Source: Ignavibacteria bacterium
GTDB taxonomy: Bacteria; Bacteroidota; Ignavibacteria; Tepidaquicellales; Tepidaquicellaceae
Length of the DNA: 39,875 bases
Reading direction: 5' to 3'
Assembly (NCBI GenBank): GCA_016929695.1
Contig: JAFGII010000102.1
Span: 1 to 39,875, forward strand
Shown: in pieces, positions 25,630 to 35,300 of the stretch
Layout: the number at the start of each line of letters is the position of its first letter
Numbering within the stretch: position 1 is the stretch's first letter
Made by a program: the position numbers and the translations under genes
Notes under the pieces: model-generated
Seen by the model: only the letters and a program-made list of their open reading frames with translations
Database searches by the model: none
What the model was told of the DNA's origin: nothing

Positions 25630-26310
25630 TTAATTTTTAACACGGACATCGACTAGGGAGTGTTCTTTTATTTGGATTATTCTTCTGTTCTGGAATTTTT
25701 TTACAATTTCGAAGTTGTGTGTTGCAACTATGACTGTTGTTCCTTTCGTATTGACTTTCATCAGAAGTTTAATAATGTCCATAGCAATAAACGGGTCTAA
25801 ATTTCCCGTGGGTTCATCTGCAATCAGGAATAGGGGGTCGTTAACTATGGCGCGTGCTATGGCGACTCTTTGCTGTTCGCCGCCGGAAATATCGTAAGGC
25901 ATTTCATTTAACCTGTTCATCAAACCCACGAGTGAACCTACATCAAATACTTTCCGTCTGACGGCTTCACTTTTTTCTCCCAGTATGTAAAGAGGCAGTG
26001 CAATATTCTCAAATACGTTTCTGTCGTTCAGTAATTTAAAATCCTGAAACACAATTCCGATTTTCTGTCTGACTAAAGGAATATCAGTTCTGTCGAGAGT
26101 AACGGAATCAAACCTGTCGAATTTTACAGTGCCGTTAACCGGAAATAAATCGAAATAAATCAGTTTTAACAGCGTTGTTTTCCCCACACCGCTTTCCCCG
26201 ACCAGAAATATAAACTCGCCTTCTTTGATTTCGAGATTTGTTTTCTTGAAAATATTTTTTGCGTTGTAGTTGAAATCTACTTCCTTTAATTGTAAAATTG
26301 TATTATACAT
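25630..26310 (-). CDS. ABC transporter ATPase, FtsE/LolD-like
   Basis: This protein of about 226 aa has Walker A GESGVGKT, the Q-loop in GIVFQDFKLL, the signature ISGGEQQRVAIARAI, Walker B LFLIADEPTGNLD and the switch His in IVATHNFE. Its small size and the sequences VFENIALPLYILG and DPFIAMDIIKLL fit FtsE, the partner of FtsX in cell division. LolD-type ATPases are close relatives. The start taken is the ATG at 26310 (MYNTILQLKEV), 16 bases after the pdxA stop; a longer frame from 26355 would overlap pdxA. No ftsX gene lies next to it in this window, so the membrane partner is unknown. Confidence 0.85.
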   Translation of the reverse strand: MYNTILQLKEVDFNYNAKNIFKKTNLEIKEGEFIFLVGESGVGKTTLLKLIYFDLFPVNGTVKFDRFDSVTLDRTDIPLVRQKIGIVFQDFKLLNDRNVFENIALPLYILGEKSEAVRRKVFDVGSLVGLMNRLNEMPYDISGGEQQRVAIARAIVNDPLFLIADEPTGNLDPFIAMDIIKLLMKVNTKGTTVIVATHNFEIVKKFQNRRIIQIKEHSLVDVRVKN

Positions 26311-26326
26311 AAAAATAGTTATAAGT

Positions 26327-27277
26327 TTAATTATGTTTCGCCATTTTAACTGCAAGTTTCAGTGCCTCAATCGTGCTGTCTGTTTTAGCCATATTCATTC
26401 CCGCAATATCAAAAGCCGTTCCGTGTGCAGGGGAAGTTCTTATCAAGTCAATACCTGCCGTGTAATTAACGCCTTTGCCTCCAGATATAAGTTTGAACGG
26501 AATCATTATCTGGTCGTGATACATCCCGATAACTCCGTCGAATTTCTTATAAAGTTTGTTTCCGAAAAAGCCGTCGGAGGGGAAAGCACCTTTGATATTA
26601 TAACTTTTCTTTTTCAAATTATTTATTACGGGATTTATTAAAACATTTTCCTCACATCCAATTTCGCCCTCTTCGCCCGCATGGGGATTTAAAGATAAAA
26701 CGGCAAGTCGGGGTTTCCTTATTTTCTTCAGACTTTTTATAAATTCATTTAAATAATTTATCTTTGTAATCAGTAATTTCGTGTTAATAATTTTACTGAC
26801 TTTTTTCAGGGGGATGTGAGTTGTGACCGGCAGGCATATCAAATCCCTGTGATACATTATCATAGCATTATTTTTTTTATGCATTAAATATTCCAGGAAT
26901 TCCGTATGCCCATGAAAATTATAGCCACCGAGTATTAACGATTTTTTTGATATCGGCAGCGTGACAATTCCACTGCATAAATTATTCTTGTACATCTCAA
27001 CCGATTTTGTAATTGCATCACCGGAAATTTTTCCTGCGGTTTTATTTATCTTTCCGGGTTGAATTTTAAAACCGGTAGGGCAGGGGAGTTCAATCAGATA
27101 TTCAGGCGGAACGGGTTTTAACTTCAGTAAATCTGCATAAAAGTCTGTTACCTTAACCGGAGTGATTAATTTTAAATTGTACTTTGAAAAATAATTTGTT
27201 TGGTTGTAAATTTTGAGTATAATTTCCGGTCCTATACCGTTTGCATCCCCGATTGTAAATATAATTCCGGATTTCAT
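26327..27277 (-). CDS. pdxA: 4-hydroxythreonine-4-phosphate dehydrogenase
   Basis: This 316-aa enzyme of DXP-dependent vitamin B6 synthesis oxidises 4-phosphohydroxy-L-threonine. The N-terminus FTIGDANGIGPEIILKIY is typical. The divalent-metal histidines can be placed in NFHGHTEFLEYLM, VIGMYHDQIMIPFK and SPAHGTAFDIAG. GGKGVNYTAGIDLIRTSPAH is the family signature near the end. The length is slightly short of the usual 325-335 aa. It lies 5 bases after rsfS and 16 before the ftsE-like gene, in one operon. Confidence 0.95.
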   Translation of the reverse strand: MKSGIIFTIGDANGIGPEIILKIYNQTNYFSKYNLKLITPVKVTDFYADLLKLKPVPPEYLIELPCPTGFKIQPGKINKTAGKISGDAITKSVEMYKNNLCSGIVTLPISKKSLILGGYNFHGHTEFLEYLMHKKNNAMIMYHRDLICLPVTTHIPLKKVSKIINTKLLITKINYLNEFIKSLKKIRKPRLAVLSLNPHAGEEGEIGCEENVLINPVINNLKKKSYNIKGAFPSDGFFGNKLYKKFDGVIGMYHDQIMIPFKLISGGKGVNYTAGIDLIRTSPAHGTAFDIAGMNMAKTDSTIEALKLAVKMAKHN

Positions 27278-27282
27278 AACTT

Positions 27283-27648
27283 TTAATCTTCTATTGCCAA
27301 TATTTTTGCGTCTGCCCAGAGTCCCTCAAGATTATAAAACTTCCTTGTCTCCTGTAGGAATATATGCACAACCACGTCAACATAATCAAGCAGAACCCAG
27401 CTTAAGTTGCTGTAACCTTCATTATGCCACGGTTTGATTCCTTTCTTCTTAGATTCTAGAATGAGATTATCCGCAATTGCTTTTGCGTGAATACCGGAAG
27501 AAGCTGTGCAGATTATGAAAAAGTCCGATATCGAAGTTATTTCCCTTAAATCAAAAATCTTTATATCAATACCTTTTTTCTTTAAAATTAAATTTGCGAG
27601 AAAATCAGAAAGTGATTTTGGCTCGTCAAGATTCATTTTTCTCGGCAT
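27283..27648 (-). CDS. rsfS: ribosomal silencing factor RsfS
   Basis: This 121-aa protein of the RsfS/Iojap/DUF143 family binds ribosomal protein uL14 and keeps the subunits apart when nutrients are short. The family pattern is seen in DLREITSISDFFIICTASS, HAKAIADNLILESKKKG and the block ending SNLSWVLLDYVDVVVHIF, then the tail RKFYNLEGLWADA. An internal Met at residue 5 is an alternative start. It is the second gene of the operon led by the LytR_C protein. Confidence 0.95.
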   Translation of the reverse strand: MPRKMNLDEPKSLSDFLANLILKKKGIDIKIFDLREITSISDFFIICTASSGIHAKAIADNLILESKKKGIKPWHNEGYSNLSWVLLDYVDVVVHIFLQETRKFYNLEGLWADAKILAIED

Positions 27649-27663
27649 GTTGTGTTTTTAATT

Positions 27664-28155
27664 TTATAAATCCATTTTAAGTCTCCGGAAATCCTTTCCG
27701 ACAATTATTCTTACTTCCGCTTCCAGTTCATTGCCTTTAACAATATTGACCCTGCTTTCCTCAACCCCGATGATTTTTGCGATTTTATGTGCTTTCTGAA
27801 TATCTCCGTCCCGGGACTGAACTATCGTTTGCTGTATATCATCCGTTCTGAAGTTGTCATATTTCAGTACGTCAACTCCTGTTTGTCTTTTTAAAAATTC
27901 CGAAACCCTGTATGCAAGTTTGCTTTCGCCTGCACCGTTGAGGACTTCGACCGTAATGAATTTTGCTACTGTGGTATCTTGTGATGTTGTAACAGAAGTA
28001 TCTTTCGAAGTTTTAATTGTGATTTTTTCTTGTGAGTCTTTTTCTTTTGATGAAAACATTGAAAACAGGAAGTATGCAATAATAAAGACTAAAATTATGA
28101 TGAGAGTATTCAGTGCATAATTTAAAATTACTTTTGACTTATTTTTTTTATCCAT
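27664..28155 (-). CDS. LytR C-terminal domain protein, membrane-anchored
   Basis: This protein of about 163 aa starts MDKKNKSKVILNYALNTL. It has one membrane segment (TLIIILVFIIAYFLFSMF), a Ser/Thr/Lys-rich linker, and a LytR_C domain beginning ITVEVLNGAGESKLAYRVSE and ending EVRIIVGKDFRRLK. The domain is thought to act in the envelope near peptidoglycan, but its role is not settled. The longer frame from 28176 would run through a hairpin terminator, so the ATG at 28155 is chosen. It is probably the first gene of the operon with rsfS, pdxA and the ftsE-like gene. Confidence 0.87.
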   Translation of the reverse strand: MDKKNKSKVILNYALNTLIIILVFIIAYFLFSMFSSKEKDSQEKITIKTSKDTSVTTSQDTTVAKFITVEVLNGAGESKLAYRVSEFLKRQTGVDVLKYDNFRTDDIQQTIVQSRDGDIQKAHKIAKIIGVEESRVNIVKGNELEAEVRIIVGKDFRRLKMDL

Positions 28156-28160
28156 AAAAC

Positions 28161-28189
28161 AAAAACCGAAAGTCATTTAACTTCCGGTT
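28161..28189 (-). terminator. intrinsic terminator of the small exported protein gene
   Basis: Read on the minus strand, the arm aaccggaagt pairs with actttcggtt (28189-28180 with 28173-28164) with a single G-T pair, around a six-base loop. It is directly followed by ttttt. It lies 48 bases after the stop of the gene at 28237 and just before the start of the LytR_C gene, so it separates the two transcription units. Confidence 0.75.
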
Positions 28190-28236
28190 GATAAATTTTA
28201 ATATAATTAAAATAATAAATTTGAATCATTCCGTTT

Positions 28237-28737
28237 TTAACGCCAGTTGTCATAAAACCCGCTGTTGTTCATAAAATAATTGCCGTTATAATACGGGTCG
28301 TAATACGGATTATTTATATTTCTGTATTCCACTTTGAAAAATGCGTCGTCTGAAATTTTATAGTCAACTGAGAATCTTGAAAGGGAAATTCCGCTGTAAT
28401 CGTTCTGAAGCCCCAGTGCGTAACTCCTGCCGAATACCGAAGAAGCATAGGGTGAATACGACAGGGATATATCCGCCGAAACATTGAGTTTATCGGAAAA
28501 CTTATAACTCAGTGAATTTACATAGGAGGTTACGGATATATTACCGTAACGGCTGCCCAGATATGAAACCTGAAAAGAATGCTTCATTGAGAAATTGGCA
28601 GGATTGATAAATCCGAGAATCAAGTTTGTATTCTTATTCAAAGGATTATCTTTACCTGTTTTATACTGAGCAAATGTAATATCGCCGAATGAAAATATTA
28701 TAGTTATTATAAATATTGTTATTAGCAGTTTTTTCAT
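28237..28737 (-). CDS. small exported protein, possible beta-sheet fold
   Basis: This protein of about 166 aa starts at the ATG at 28737, which gives a signal peptide (MKKLLITIFIITIIFSFGDI, cut after TFA before Gln24). A frame from 28791 would bury it. The mature part alternates in a barrel-like way (SFQVSYLGSRYGNISVTSYV, KLNVSADISLSYSPYASS, LSRFSVDYKISDDAFFKVEY) and ends in an Asn/Tyr/Gly-rich tail. This resembles short outer-membrane or surface proteins of Ignavibacteria. No family is recognised. It ends before a clear terminator. Confidence 0.78.
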   Translation of the reverse strand: MKKLLITIFIITIIFSFGDITFAQYKTGKDNPLNKNTNLILGFINPANFSMKHSFQVSYLGSRYGNISVTSYVNSLSYKFSDKLNVSADISLSYSPYASSVFGRSYALGLQNDYSGISLSRFSVDYKISDDAFFKVEYRNINNPYYDPYYNGNYFMNNSGFYDNWR

Positions 28738-29449
28738 ATACCTGATTTTATTCAATATAAATATTTTAATTAAAAACAACAATGAAAACAATGCTCGGTG
28801 TTCAATGTGTAATGTACGAAATTAGAACACTGAAGATGCAGTATAGTTCTGTGTCCAAGAAACGAAATGACACGGTTTATATTTTACCTCTTGGGGCACC
28901 GAGGACACTTAGATTTTATATTATTTGCTTTTAATATATAACTCGGTGAAGCCGGAACTAAAAAATAATATATTTCATCCCGCGTCCAAGGGACAAAGAG
29001 TCAAAGACTGCAAAGAAAAATATTATTTTAAATATTTTTATGGACTTTGAAAATTTTAGTGTCTATACTGAAAAAAAGAGTAATGCGGGTCTATTTAATA
29101 ATTTAATTCTCTTGCTCCCGTGGGCACGGAATGCAGAATTTTGAGAGTAAATGAATATCCCTGACAATCCGGGACCAATTTTTTTAATCCGTGTTTTTAT
29201 GTGTCATTCCGCGTTCATCCGTGAATCTGATAGGTAATCATATTTTCCGTATGACTCCGCTATTCCGCCTCATTAGTGGATTGATAGTAAAATAATGTCG
29301 TTTTTCTCAGAATTTGCGGATTAATGAAATAAGTGTTCTTTGCGGTCTTTGCTCCTTTGCGGTTTTAGCGTGAAAAGAGTTAATGTTCAAGAAATAAGTA
29401 TATATTTTTTCCGTTTGAAAAAAGTTAATTTTGTTAAAAAAAGCGGATA
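28738..29449. repeat. 700-base repeat island
   Basis: This gap has no gene and is mostly phrase-like repeats. They are tgttcaatgtgtaatgt (28799-28815); the composite at 28866-28913, matching 15019-15066 at 38 of 48 bases; tcccgcgtccaagggacaaa and following (28978-29022); ttaatccgtgtttttatgtg with attccgcgttcatccgtg (29185-29232, opposite orientation to the 5.9 kb copies); and gttctttgcggtctttgctc with ctttgcggttttagcg (29336-29373, the aaccgcaaag phrase inverted). Copies in both orientations sit in one gap. Confidence 0.8.
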
Positions 29450-30559
29450 TTGAAAAAGAAAATTGCATACTTGTGTTTATCGAAAAGTTTGGGAGGGCTG
29501 GAATATCATTCTGTGAATCTTGTGAAATGGCTGAATGCAAGAGAGTGGGATATTACATTGATTATATCCGTAGAGTCAAGTGTGAAGTTAAAAATTGTTG
29601 AGTATTCGCTGCCTTATGTAGAAATTGAGAACCCGAAAAAATATTATGACATTTTCAAAGCGAAGAAAATAGCGAATTTTATACTGAAAAATAATATCGG
29701 AATTCTGATTTGCGGGGATAATAATGATTTGAATTTTGCGTCGCTGGTGAGAATGTTTTGCGGAAATAAAATCAAACTGATTTATCTTCAACAGATGCAA
29801 ATCGGAATTAAGAAAAAAGATTTGTTCCATAATATTACTCACTCGAAAGTTGATGAATGGGTAACTCCGCTTGAATATCTGAAAAAACAGGCACTGGAAA
29901 GAACAAATGTAAAATCGGAAAAAATTCATATAATAAGATACGGTATTGAATTTGAAAAATTTTTAGATATGAAGGACAAGACGGAAGCAAGGAAAATAAT
30001 GAAATTACCGGAGAAAAGTTTTATCATCGGAATGCTGGGAAGGATTGACAGATTGAAAGGACAGGGGTTTTTAATCGAGTATATGAATAATAAGGGGAGA
30101 AAAACCGGCGACGGATTATATCTTGTTATTTCCGGTGAACCGACAAAAAATGAACCGGAAACATATTTTAACGAGTTAAAAGAGAAAGTTTCAAAATATA
30201 ATTTAACGGACAGCATTATTTTTACGGGAAATTTGGATAATGTAACAGATTTTTTCTCGGCAATAGATTTATTTGTTATGGCTTCTGAGTCAGAAACTTA
30301 CGGACTGGTTACAATTGAAGCAATGATGTCGGGAACACCTGTTATAGGAACAAATGCGGGCGGAACTCCGGAATTACTTAAATTCGGAGAGTACGGAATT
30401 TTATATGAACCGGGGAATATGGAGGATTTTTCCGTTAAGATCCTGAATATTCTAAATGATTATAATTTTTATCTGGATAGGGCTGGAGAAGTGAGGGAGA
30501 AAGTTTTGGCTGAGTATTCATATCATCCTGAGTGTGAGAAACTGGAGAAATTGTTTTGA
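29450..30559 (+). CDS. GT4-family glycosyltransferase
   Basis: This 369-aa GT-B fold retaining glycosyltransferase has an N-terminal acceptor domain starting KKIAYLCLSKSLGGLEYHSV, with the GG loop of the family. The C-terminal donor domain contains IIGMLGRIDRLKGQGFLIEY, SIIFTGNLDNVTDFFSAIDL and MASESETYGLVTIEAM, the latter holding the EX7E motif. GTPVIGTNAGGTPELL follows. It transfers a sugar from a nucleotide donor, presumably to a cell-surface glycan or lipid. The specificity is unknown and no other glycan gene is adjacent. The start is a TTG at 29450 without a clear ribosome site, placed by the N-terminal strand. Confidence 0.9.
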   Translation: MKKKIAYLCLSKSLGGLEYHSVNLVKWLNAREWDITLIISVESSVKLKIVEYSLPYVEIENPKKYYDIFKAKKIANFILKNNIGILICGDNNDLNFASLVRMFCGNKIKLIYLQQMQIGIKKKDLFHNITHSKVDEWVTPLEYLKKQALERTNVKSEKIHIIRYGIEFEKFLDMKDKTEARKIMKLPEKSFIIGMLGRIDRLKGQGFLIEYMNNKGRKTGDGLYLVISGEPTKNEPETYFNELKEKVSKYNLTDSIIFTGNLDNVTDFFSAIDLFVMASESETYGLVTIEAMMSGTPVIGTNAGGTPELLKFGEYGILYEPGNMEDFSVKILNILNDYNFYLDRAGEVREKVLAEYSYHPECEKLEKLF

Positions 30560-30670
30560 TTTTTTCCTTTTTTTTAAAATGCAAGTGTCGTAAATCCTGA
30601 GAAAATATTTGGCAAAAAATATGTATCCACTTTATAAATTCCCTCGTAAAATATTCCTTAACAGTTATTT

Positions 30671-31861
30671 CTAATGAATTTGTCTTTTTTCGTATCCTCT
30701 TAAAATACTAATCATATTTATTATCGCTTCGTTGAAGATATCTGCGGGCAGAAGAAGGGAGAGGACGATTCTTGGAGAATTATCGAAATTATAAAAGTAG
30801 CCGGGATGGACAAAAATTTTATGCGTGCGTAAAAGATTTTCAGTGAAGTATTCTTCATCAACTTGTGAAGTGAGTTCCGGTATGGCATTCCAGCCTCCTT
30901 CGATATTGTATACCTGCGGATATTTCGTGTATAAATAATTATAATTATTCACTGTCCTTAGTTTTATCTGACTCTGAATTTCATTACGGAAATTCATTAC
31001 TTTCTCGAATGAATTTTGGATAATCGAGTTAACTGACAGGTAAGTATCGCAGACAATTTCGAGACTATCGTTAATTTTTTTTAAATATTTATCGGGTGAA
31101 TTTACAAGAATCCAGCCGAGTTTAAACTGCGGTGTCGCGGATATTTTTGACAATCCGTTGAGTATGAAAACGGGAAAATCAAATTCCGTATTAACGAAAT
31201 CCGCTTTGCCGTTAAGCGTTATTAGATTATAATCGTAGAAGACTTCATCGCATATAACGGGTATTCCTTTCTGCGAACATATTAGGGATAGTTTTTGCAG
31301 TTCCTGCAGGGTCAAATAATTTCCTGTGGGATTGTTCGGATTCACGATTATTATTGCTTTGACTTTGTCCGTGATAACGTTTTCAAGTGAATCAAAATCA
31401 ATTCTCCAGTTCCCGTCATATTTTAATCCGTAATATTTGTATTTAAGATAATTAATCCCTGCAAGCATTTCGAACAGGGGATATCCGGGTTTGGGAATAA
31501 GTATTTCATCTCCCGGATTGCATAATATTTTGAATATATGGGAATAAGATTCACTTGTACCGGATGTCAGAAATATATTTTCCGGGTTTATTTCCTGAGA
31601 AGGGAATCTGTTTTTCCTCCGGTTGTAATATTCCGCAATTTTTTCCCTTACTGCAAATAAACCTTTCGGCTCGGGCTGATACAGTAAATTATTTCCTGAG
31701 CGGAAGATATTATCTATATCGAGAGCCGAATAATCAAATCCGCATTTGGTAGGATTTGATTCCGATAAATCAAGAATCTCAAATTGCTGCTTCTGAAGTT
31801 CGTCTTTCATTAAAACCAGACGGTTCTGTCCGAATTTCTTGTTAAAATATTCAGAAAACAT
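30671..31861 (-). CDS. class I/II PLP-dependent aminotransferase
   Basis: This 396-aa fold-type I enzyme has the PLP-site features in place: LTSGTSESY (98-106), NPNNPTG (174-180), Asp205 in VICDEVFYD and the Schiff-base Lys239 in LNGLSKISATP. The N-terminus EILDLSESNPTKCGFDY and the LYQPEPKGLFAVREKIAEYY segment fit aspartate/alanine-type aminotransferases. The sequence does not fix the amino donor. It faces the DUF4783 gene across a 70-base AT-rich gap that must hold both promoters. Confidence 0.92.
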   Translation of the reverse strand: MFSEYFNKKFGQNRLVLMKDELQKQQFEILDLSESNPTKCGFDYSALDIDNIFRSGNNLLYQPEPKGLFAVREKIAEYYNRRKNRFPSQEINPENIFLTSGTSESYSHIFKILCNPGDEILIPKPGYPLFEMLAGINYLKYKYYGLKYDGNWRIDFDSLENVITDKVKAIIIVNPNNPTGNYLTLQELQKLSLICSQKGIPVICDEVFYDYNLITLNGKADFVNTEFDFPVFILNGLSKISATPQFKLGWILVNSPDKYLKKINDSLEIVCDTYLSVNSIIQNSFEKVMNFRNEIQSQIKLRTVNNYNYLYTKYPQVYNIEGGWNAIPELTSQVDEEYFTENLLRTHKIFVHPGYFYNFDNSPRIVLSLLLPADIFNEAIINMISILRGYEKRQIH

Positions 31862-31931
31862 ATAAATAAATATACGAATTATATTTAATTTATAAACTTT
31901 AAACTTTCATACCTTTTAATTAAATTTATAT

Positions 31932-32387
31932 ATGAGGACTCTTTGTATTGCTATATTATCGTTACTATTCGTTTCCTGTTCTTTCTCACAGCCTAAGTGG
32001 TGGACGGATAAGAAATATAGAACTGAAAAGCAAAAGATAATTTATACAGATTGCAAAATTACTTTTGAATCTGTTGCTGACGGATTTAACAGGGAAGATT
32101 TATCCAGAATAACAAAATATTTTGATGCTCAGGTTTATCTCGATTTATTGAATATTGATAAAGGTTATTACAGTGCCAATCAGGCAGAGCTGATTCTGCT
32201 CGACTTCTTGGATTATTATTCAGTTGATAATTTTTATTATACGGGTTCTCACGCAAAATCCGATTATGCTTTTGCAATCGGCTATTACATTTATTACAAA
32301 GGAAGTTCAAGAGTTAAACTCAATGCGTCGGTGAGTCTTTTCTATAAAGATGAATCGTGGTATATTGACCAAATTTCACTTCAATAA
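31932..32387 (+). CDS. exported DUF4783-family protein
   Basis: This 151-aa protein has a leader MRTLCIAILSLLFVSCSFSQ. It may be cut before Gln20 as an exported protein or lipidated at Cys16, since the residues before it make only a weak lipobox. The mature part (FNREDLSRITKYFDAQVYLD, YYSANQAELILLDFLDYY, then GSSRVKLNASVSLFYKDESW) matches DUF4783. This small NTF2-like family is common in Bacteroidota and has no known function. It is followed after 3 bases by the giant sensor kinase, so the two are surely co-transcribed and may act together at the envelope. Confidence 0.85.
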   Translation: MRTLCIAILSLLFVSCSFSQPKWWTDKKYRTEKQKIIYTDCKITFESVADGFNREDLSRITKYFDAQVYLDLLNIDKGYYSANQAELILLDFLDYYSVDNFYYTGSHAKSDYAFAIGYYIYYKGSSRVKLNASVSLFYKDESWYIDQISLQ

Positions 32388-32390
32388 AAA

Positions 32391-35300
32391 TTGTCTGTGG
32401 TAAAATATTTTGACAGGAAATCAGGAATATTAGTTATTGCGGTTTTTTTAATTATTATCTGGTTTATTGCTGTCCAAATAATTTCAAATTACGTTGCAGG
32501 GAATACGGATGATAACTGGGATGAAATTCTCGAAAATAATATCAGGTCATCTTCAGAAACCTGTATTTCTGTTTTTGAAAGGTATCAGAATAAACTGTCA
32601 GAAATATCTTCACGAATATCGGAAAATCCCGATGTGACGGCTCGTACTGAAAATGGAGACGGAACGGGTTTATATGAAATAATAAGAAAAATGCATCTCG
32701 ACGATGACGTTCCGTACGAGATATATGATAAAAGATTAAACCTTCTGGCGTTCAGAGGGAAACAGCTTAATCCTGATAATCTCCGTCTTCAAAAAGTAAT
32801 AAGCGGGAACAAATTTTCGGTCATTAAGGAAACAGGGTTCTATACGTATCTGATGATTTACTCGCCGGTATATCATCCGCAGAATATTGGCGAAGTATCG
32901 GGTGTAGCGGTTACTGCAAGTCTGATTGATGTCAAATCTGAAATAAGGAATAAATTCTTTTCGGGCTTTGGATTTACTGAAGAAGTCAGAAATAAAATTG
33001 ATGCTAATATTGATTTAATTTCTACAGACGGCTATTTCTCTTCGATAGCAGGGCAGAGTGATGTTCTTCAGTATAATTATTCGGTTGATTTAACGGGTAT
33101 TGATAATACCGTTATTGGAAGAATTGATGTTAAGGGATTTGACAGGGAAAGTTACAGATTAAAACTCGGTGAATTTACCTCAAAAATCAATGCTTCACTG
33201 TCTTTTCTGTTTGCCCTTTGTATTCTGGGTTTGTTCTTTTCTTTCAGCAGGAAAACCAAAGATAAGTATCTCTTTGTTAATGTAATTGTTTTTTCTGTGA
33301 TTTTGTTTTTAATCAGAATTCTTTGGCTTAAATTGTATTTTCCCTCAGGTTTGTTCGCAACTAATCTGTTCTCGCCAAAGCATTTTGCCTCTTCGGGTTT
33401 TCTGGGATTCGGGAAATCCGTTGGTGATTTATTCGTTTCGCTTATCCTCCTGCTTTTTATTATTATTTATTCCGCAAATATCTATTCGTCTAAAGAATTT
33501 ATATTCAATCCAAGAAGAATGGAAAAGACATATCAATCTGTGTCTTATATCGTTTCTTATCTTCTTATTGCTCTTGTTTTATTCTTTGCTGTTTTCCACG
33601 TTACGGGGACATTGTATGAAGGAATTATATCTGATTCGAATATTAACTTCCTTGACAAAACAAGCCTGCTTTCTTCGGAAGTTCTCTTCGTCATATTTGC
33701 CATTTTGCTTATAATTTCTTTTGCCTCACTTTTTTTCAATTGTTCGGTTTTAATTATTCTAATTTCTAAAATAAAAAATAAACTGACGAATTCTGCTCTG
33801 AAAAGATTTTCAATATTATTCCTTTTTATTATATTCACGGTTGTTAATTTTTCTCTGGATTATATTGCGGATTTTGAACTGTCTGTATTAACGAGGGAAA
33901 TTTTCATAATTTTCGTTTTTCTTTTTGCATATTACATCCACAGATTTTCGTTCCTGAAAAGAAATTTCAGATTGTTTACTTTCAGAAATTTTATGTTGAT
34001 TGCACTGATAAGTGTTTTTATTTCGCCTTTACTGATGCTTGAGAAATTATATGATAAAGAACCGGAGTTTCTTGAATTGCTCGGTAAAACATTGACAAAT
34101 CAGGAAGAGGACAGAGCGGTCTTTCTTATATCTAATGAACTGATAAATAACAGTCAGAATAAAAATTTGGAAGCGCTTATTAAGGATAAGAACAGCCTTC
34201 CGAAACTTGCATATCATTTATGGAGTGAGAGCAGAATAAGTTCGGAAAACTTTAATTCACTGTTTATTATTATTGATTCAAATAAAAAGGTATTATCGGA
34301 TTTTAATATAAATCCTTCAATGCTTTATACCGATAGTATCGTAAATTTTGTAACCGGGAAAATACTTAATAAACCTTATGATTTTGACATTTCAATTGAA
34401 TCTACCGATACACTTTATACGAATGAAAATTATGAAACTGAAGGTGATTTTGAATATTATCCGATTGCGTTTGAGAATGTCAGGATAATTAAAAATTCCA
34501 GAGATAAATATTATGTCGGCATTACTGCAATTGAAGGCAGCAGGTTAAAAGGAGGAATATCACATAGCCCCCTCGGTTTTGTTATGATTGTACTTCAGTC
34601 GGATATAAAAAATATTGTCCGGCAGTCTTCACAGCAGTTTTTTAAACCATACTCACAGGATAATTTGCTGACAAAGATTATTTCCAGACCGATATTAACG
34701 GAATTTATAAATAATGAAGTTGAATCCGCTTCTGAAGATGAAATTTCCAAGGAAGTTAAATTATATTTGAATGGATTTCTGCAGTACGTTGATTCAACCG
34801 GTAACCGCAGGATGTGGAAAGATATGGAATATGAAAATAAAAGATATAAAACTTTTTTTATCCTGTCTGAACCGGAAAATATTGAAGGCGATGCTTTTGA
34901 AAAAGGATTAAAAAGAATATACACTATCAGTGTGAAAAAATTTGATTTTTCCGTAGTCTCGTTTTTCTATCTTAAATATATATTACTTGGAATTCTGATT
35001 CTGTTCTTATTATATCTTATTTACGGTATTATCTTCGCTTATAAAATCAAAAACATTAAAATTAATTTCAGAAGCAAATTGCTGATTTCATTTCTGGCTA
35101 TTTCAGTTATACCAATTTTGATTCTTGGAGTTTATTCAAGGGCGTTTCTGATTAATAAAAACGACCAGAATACACGGGACCTTATTCATTCTGATTTGAA
35201 TTTAGTCAGCGAGCTTCTGAGAACTGCGGGAAAAACAGATGTGTCAAAACAGCAGACCTACAGTTTAAATGCAGGTTATGAAGTCCTTCTCGGTAAATAT

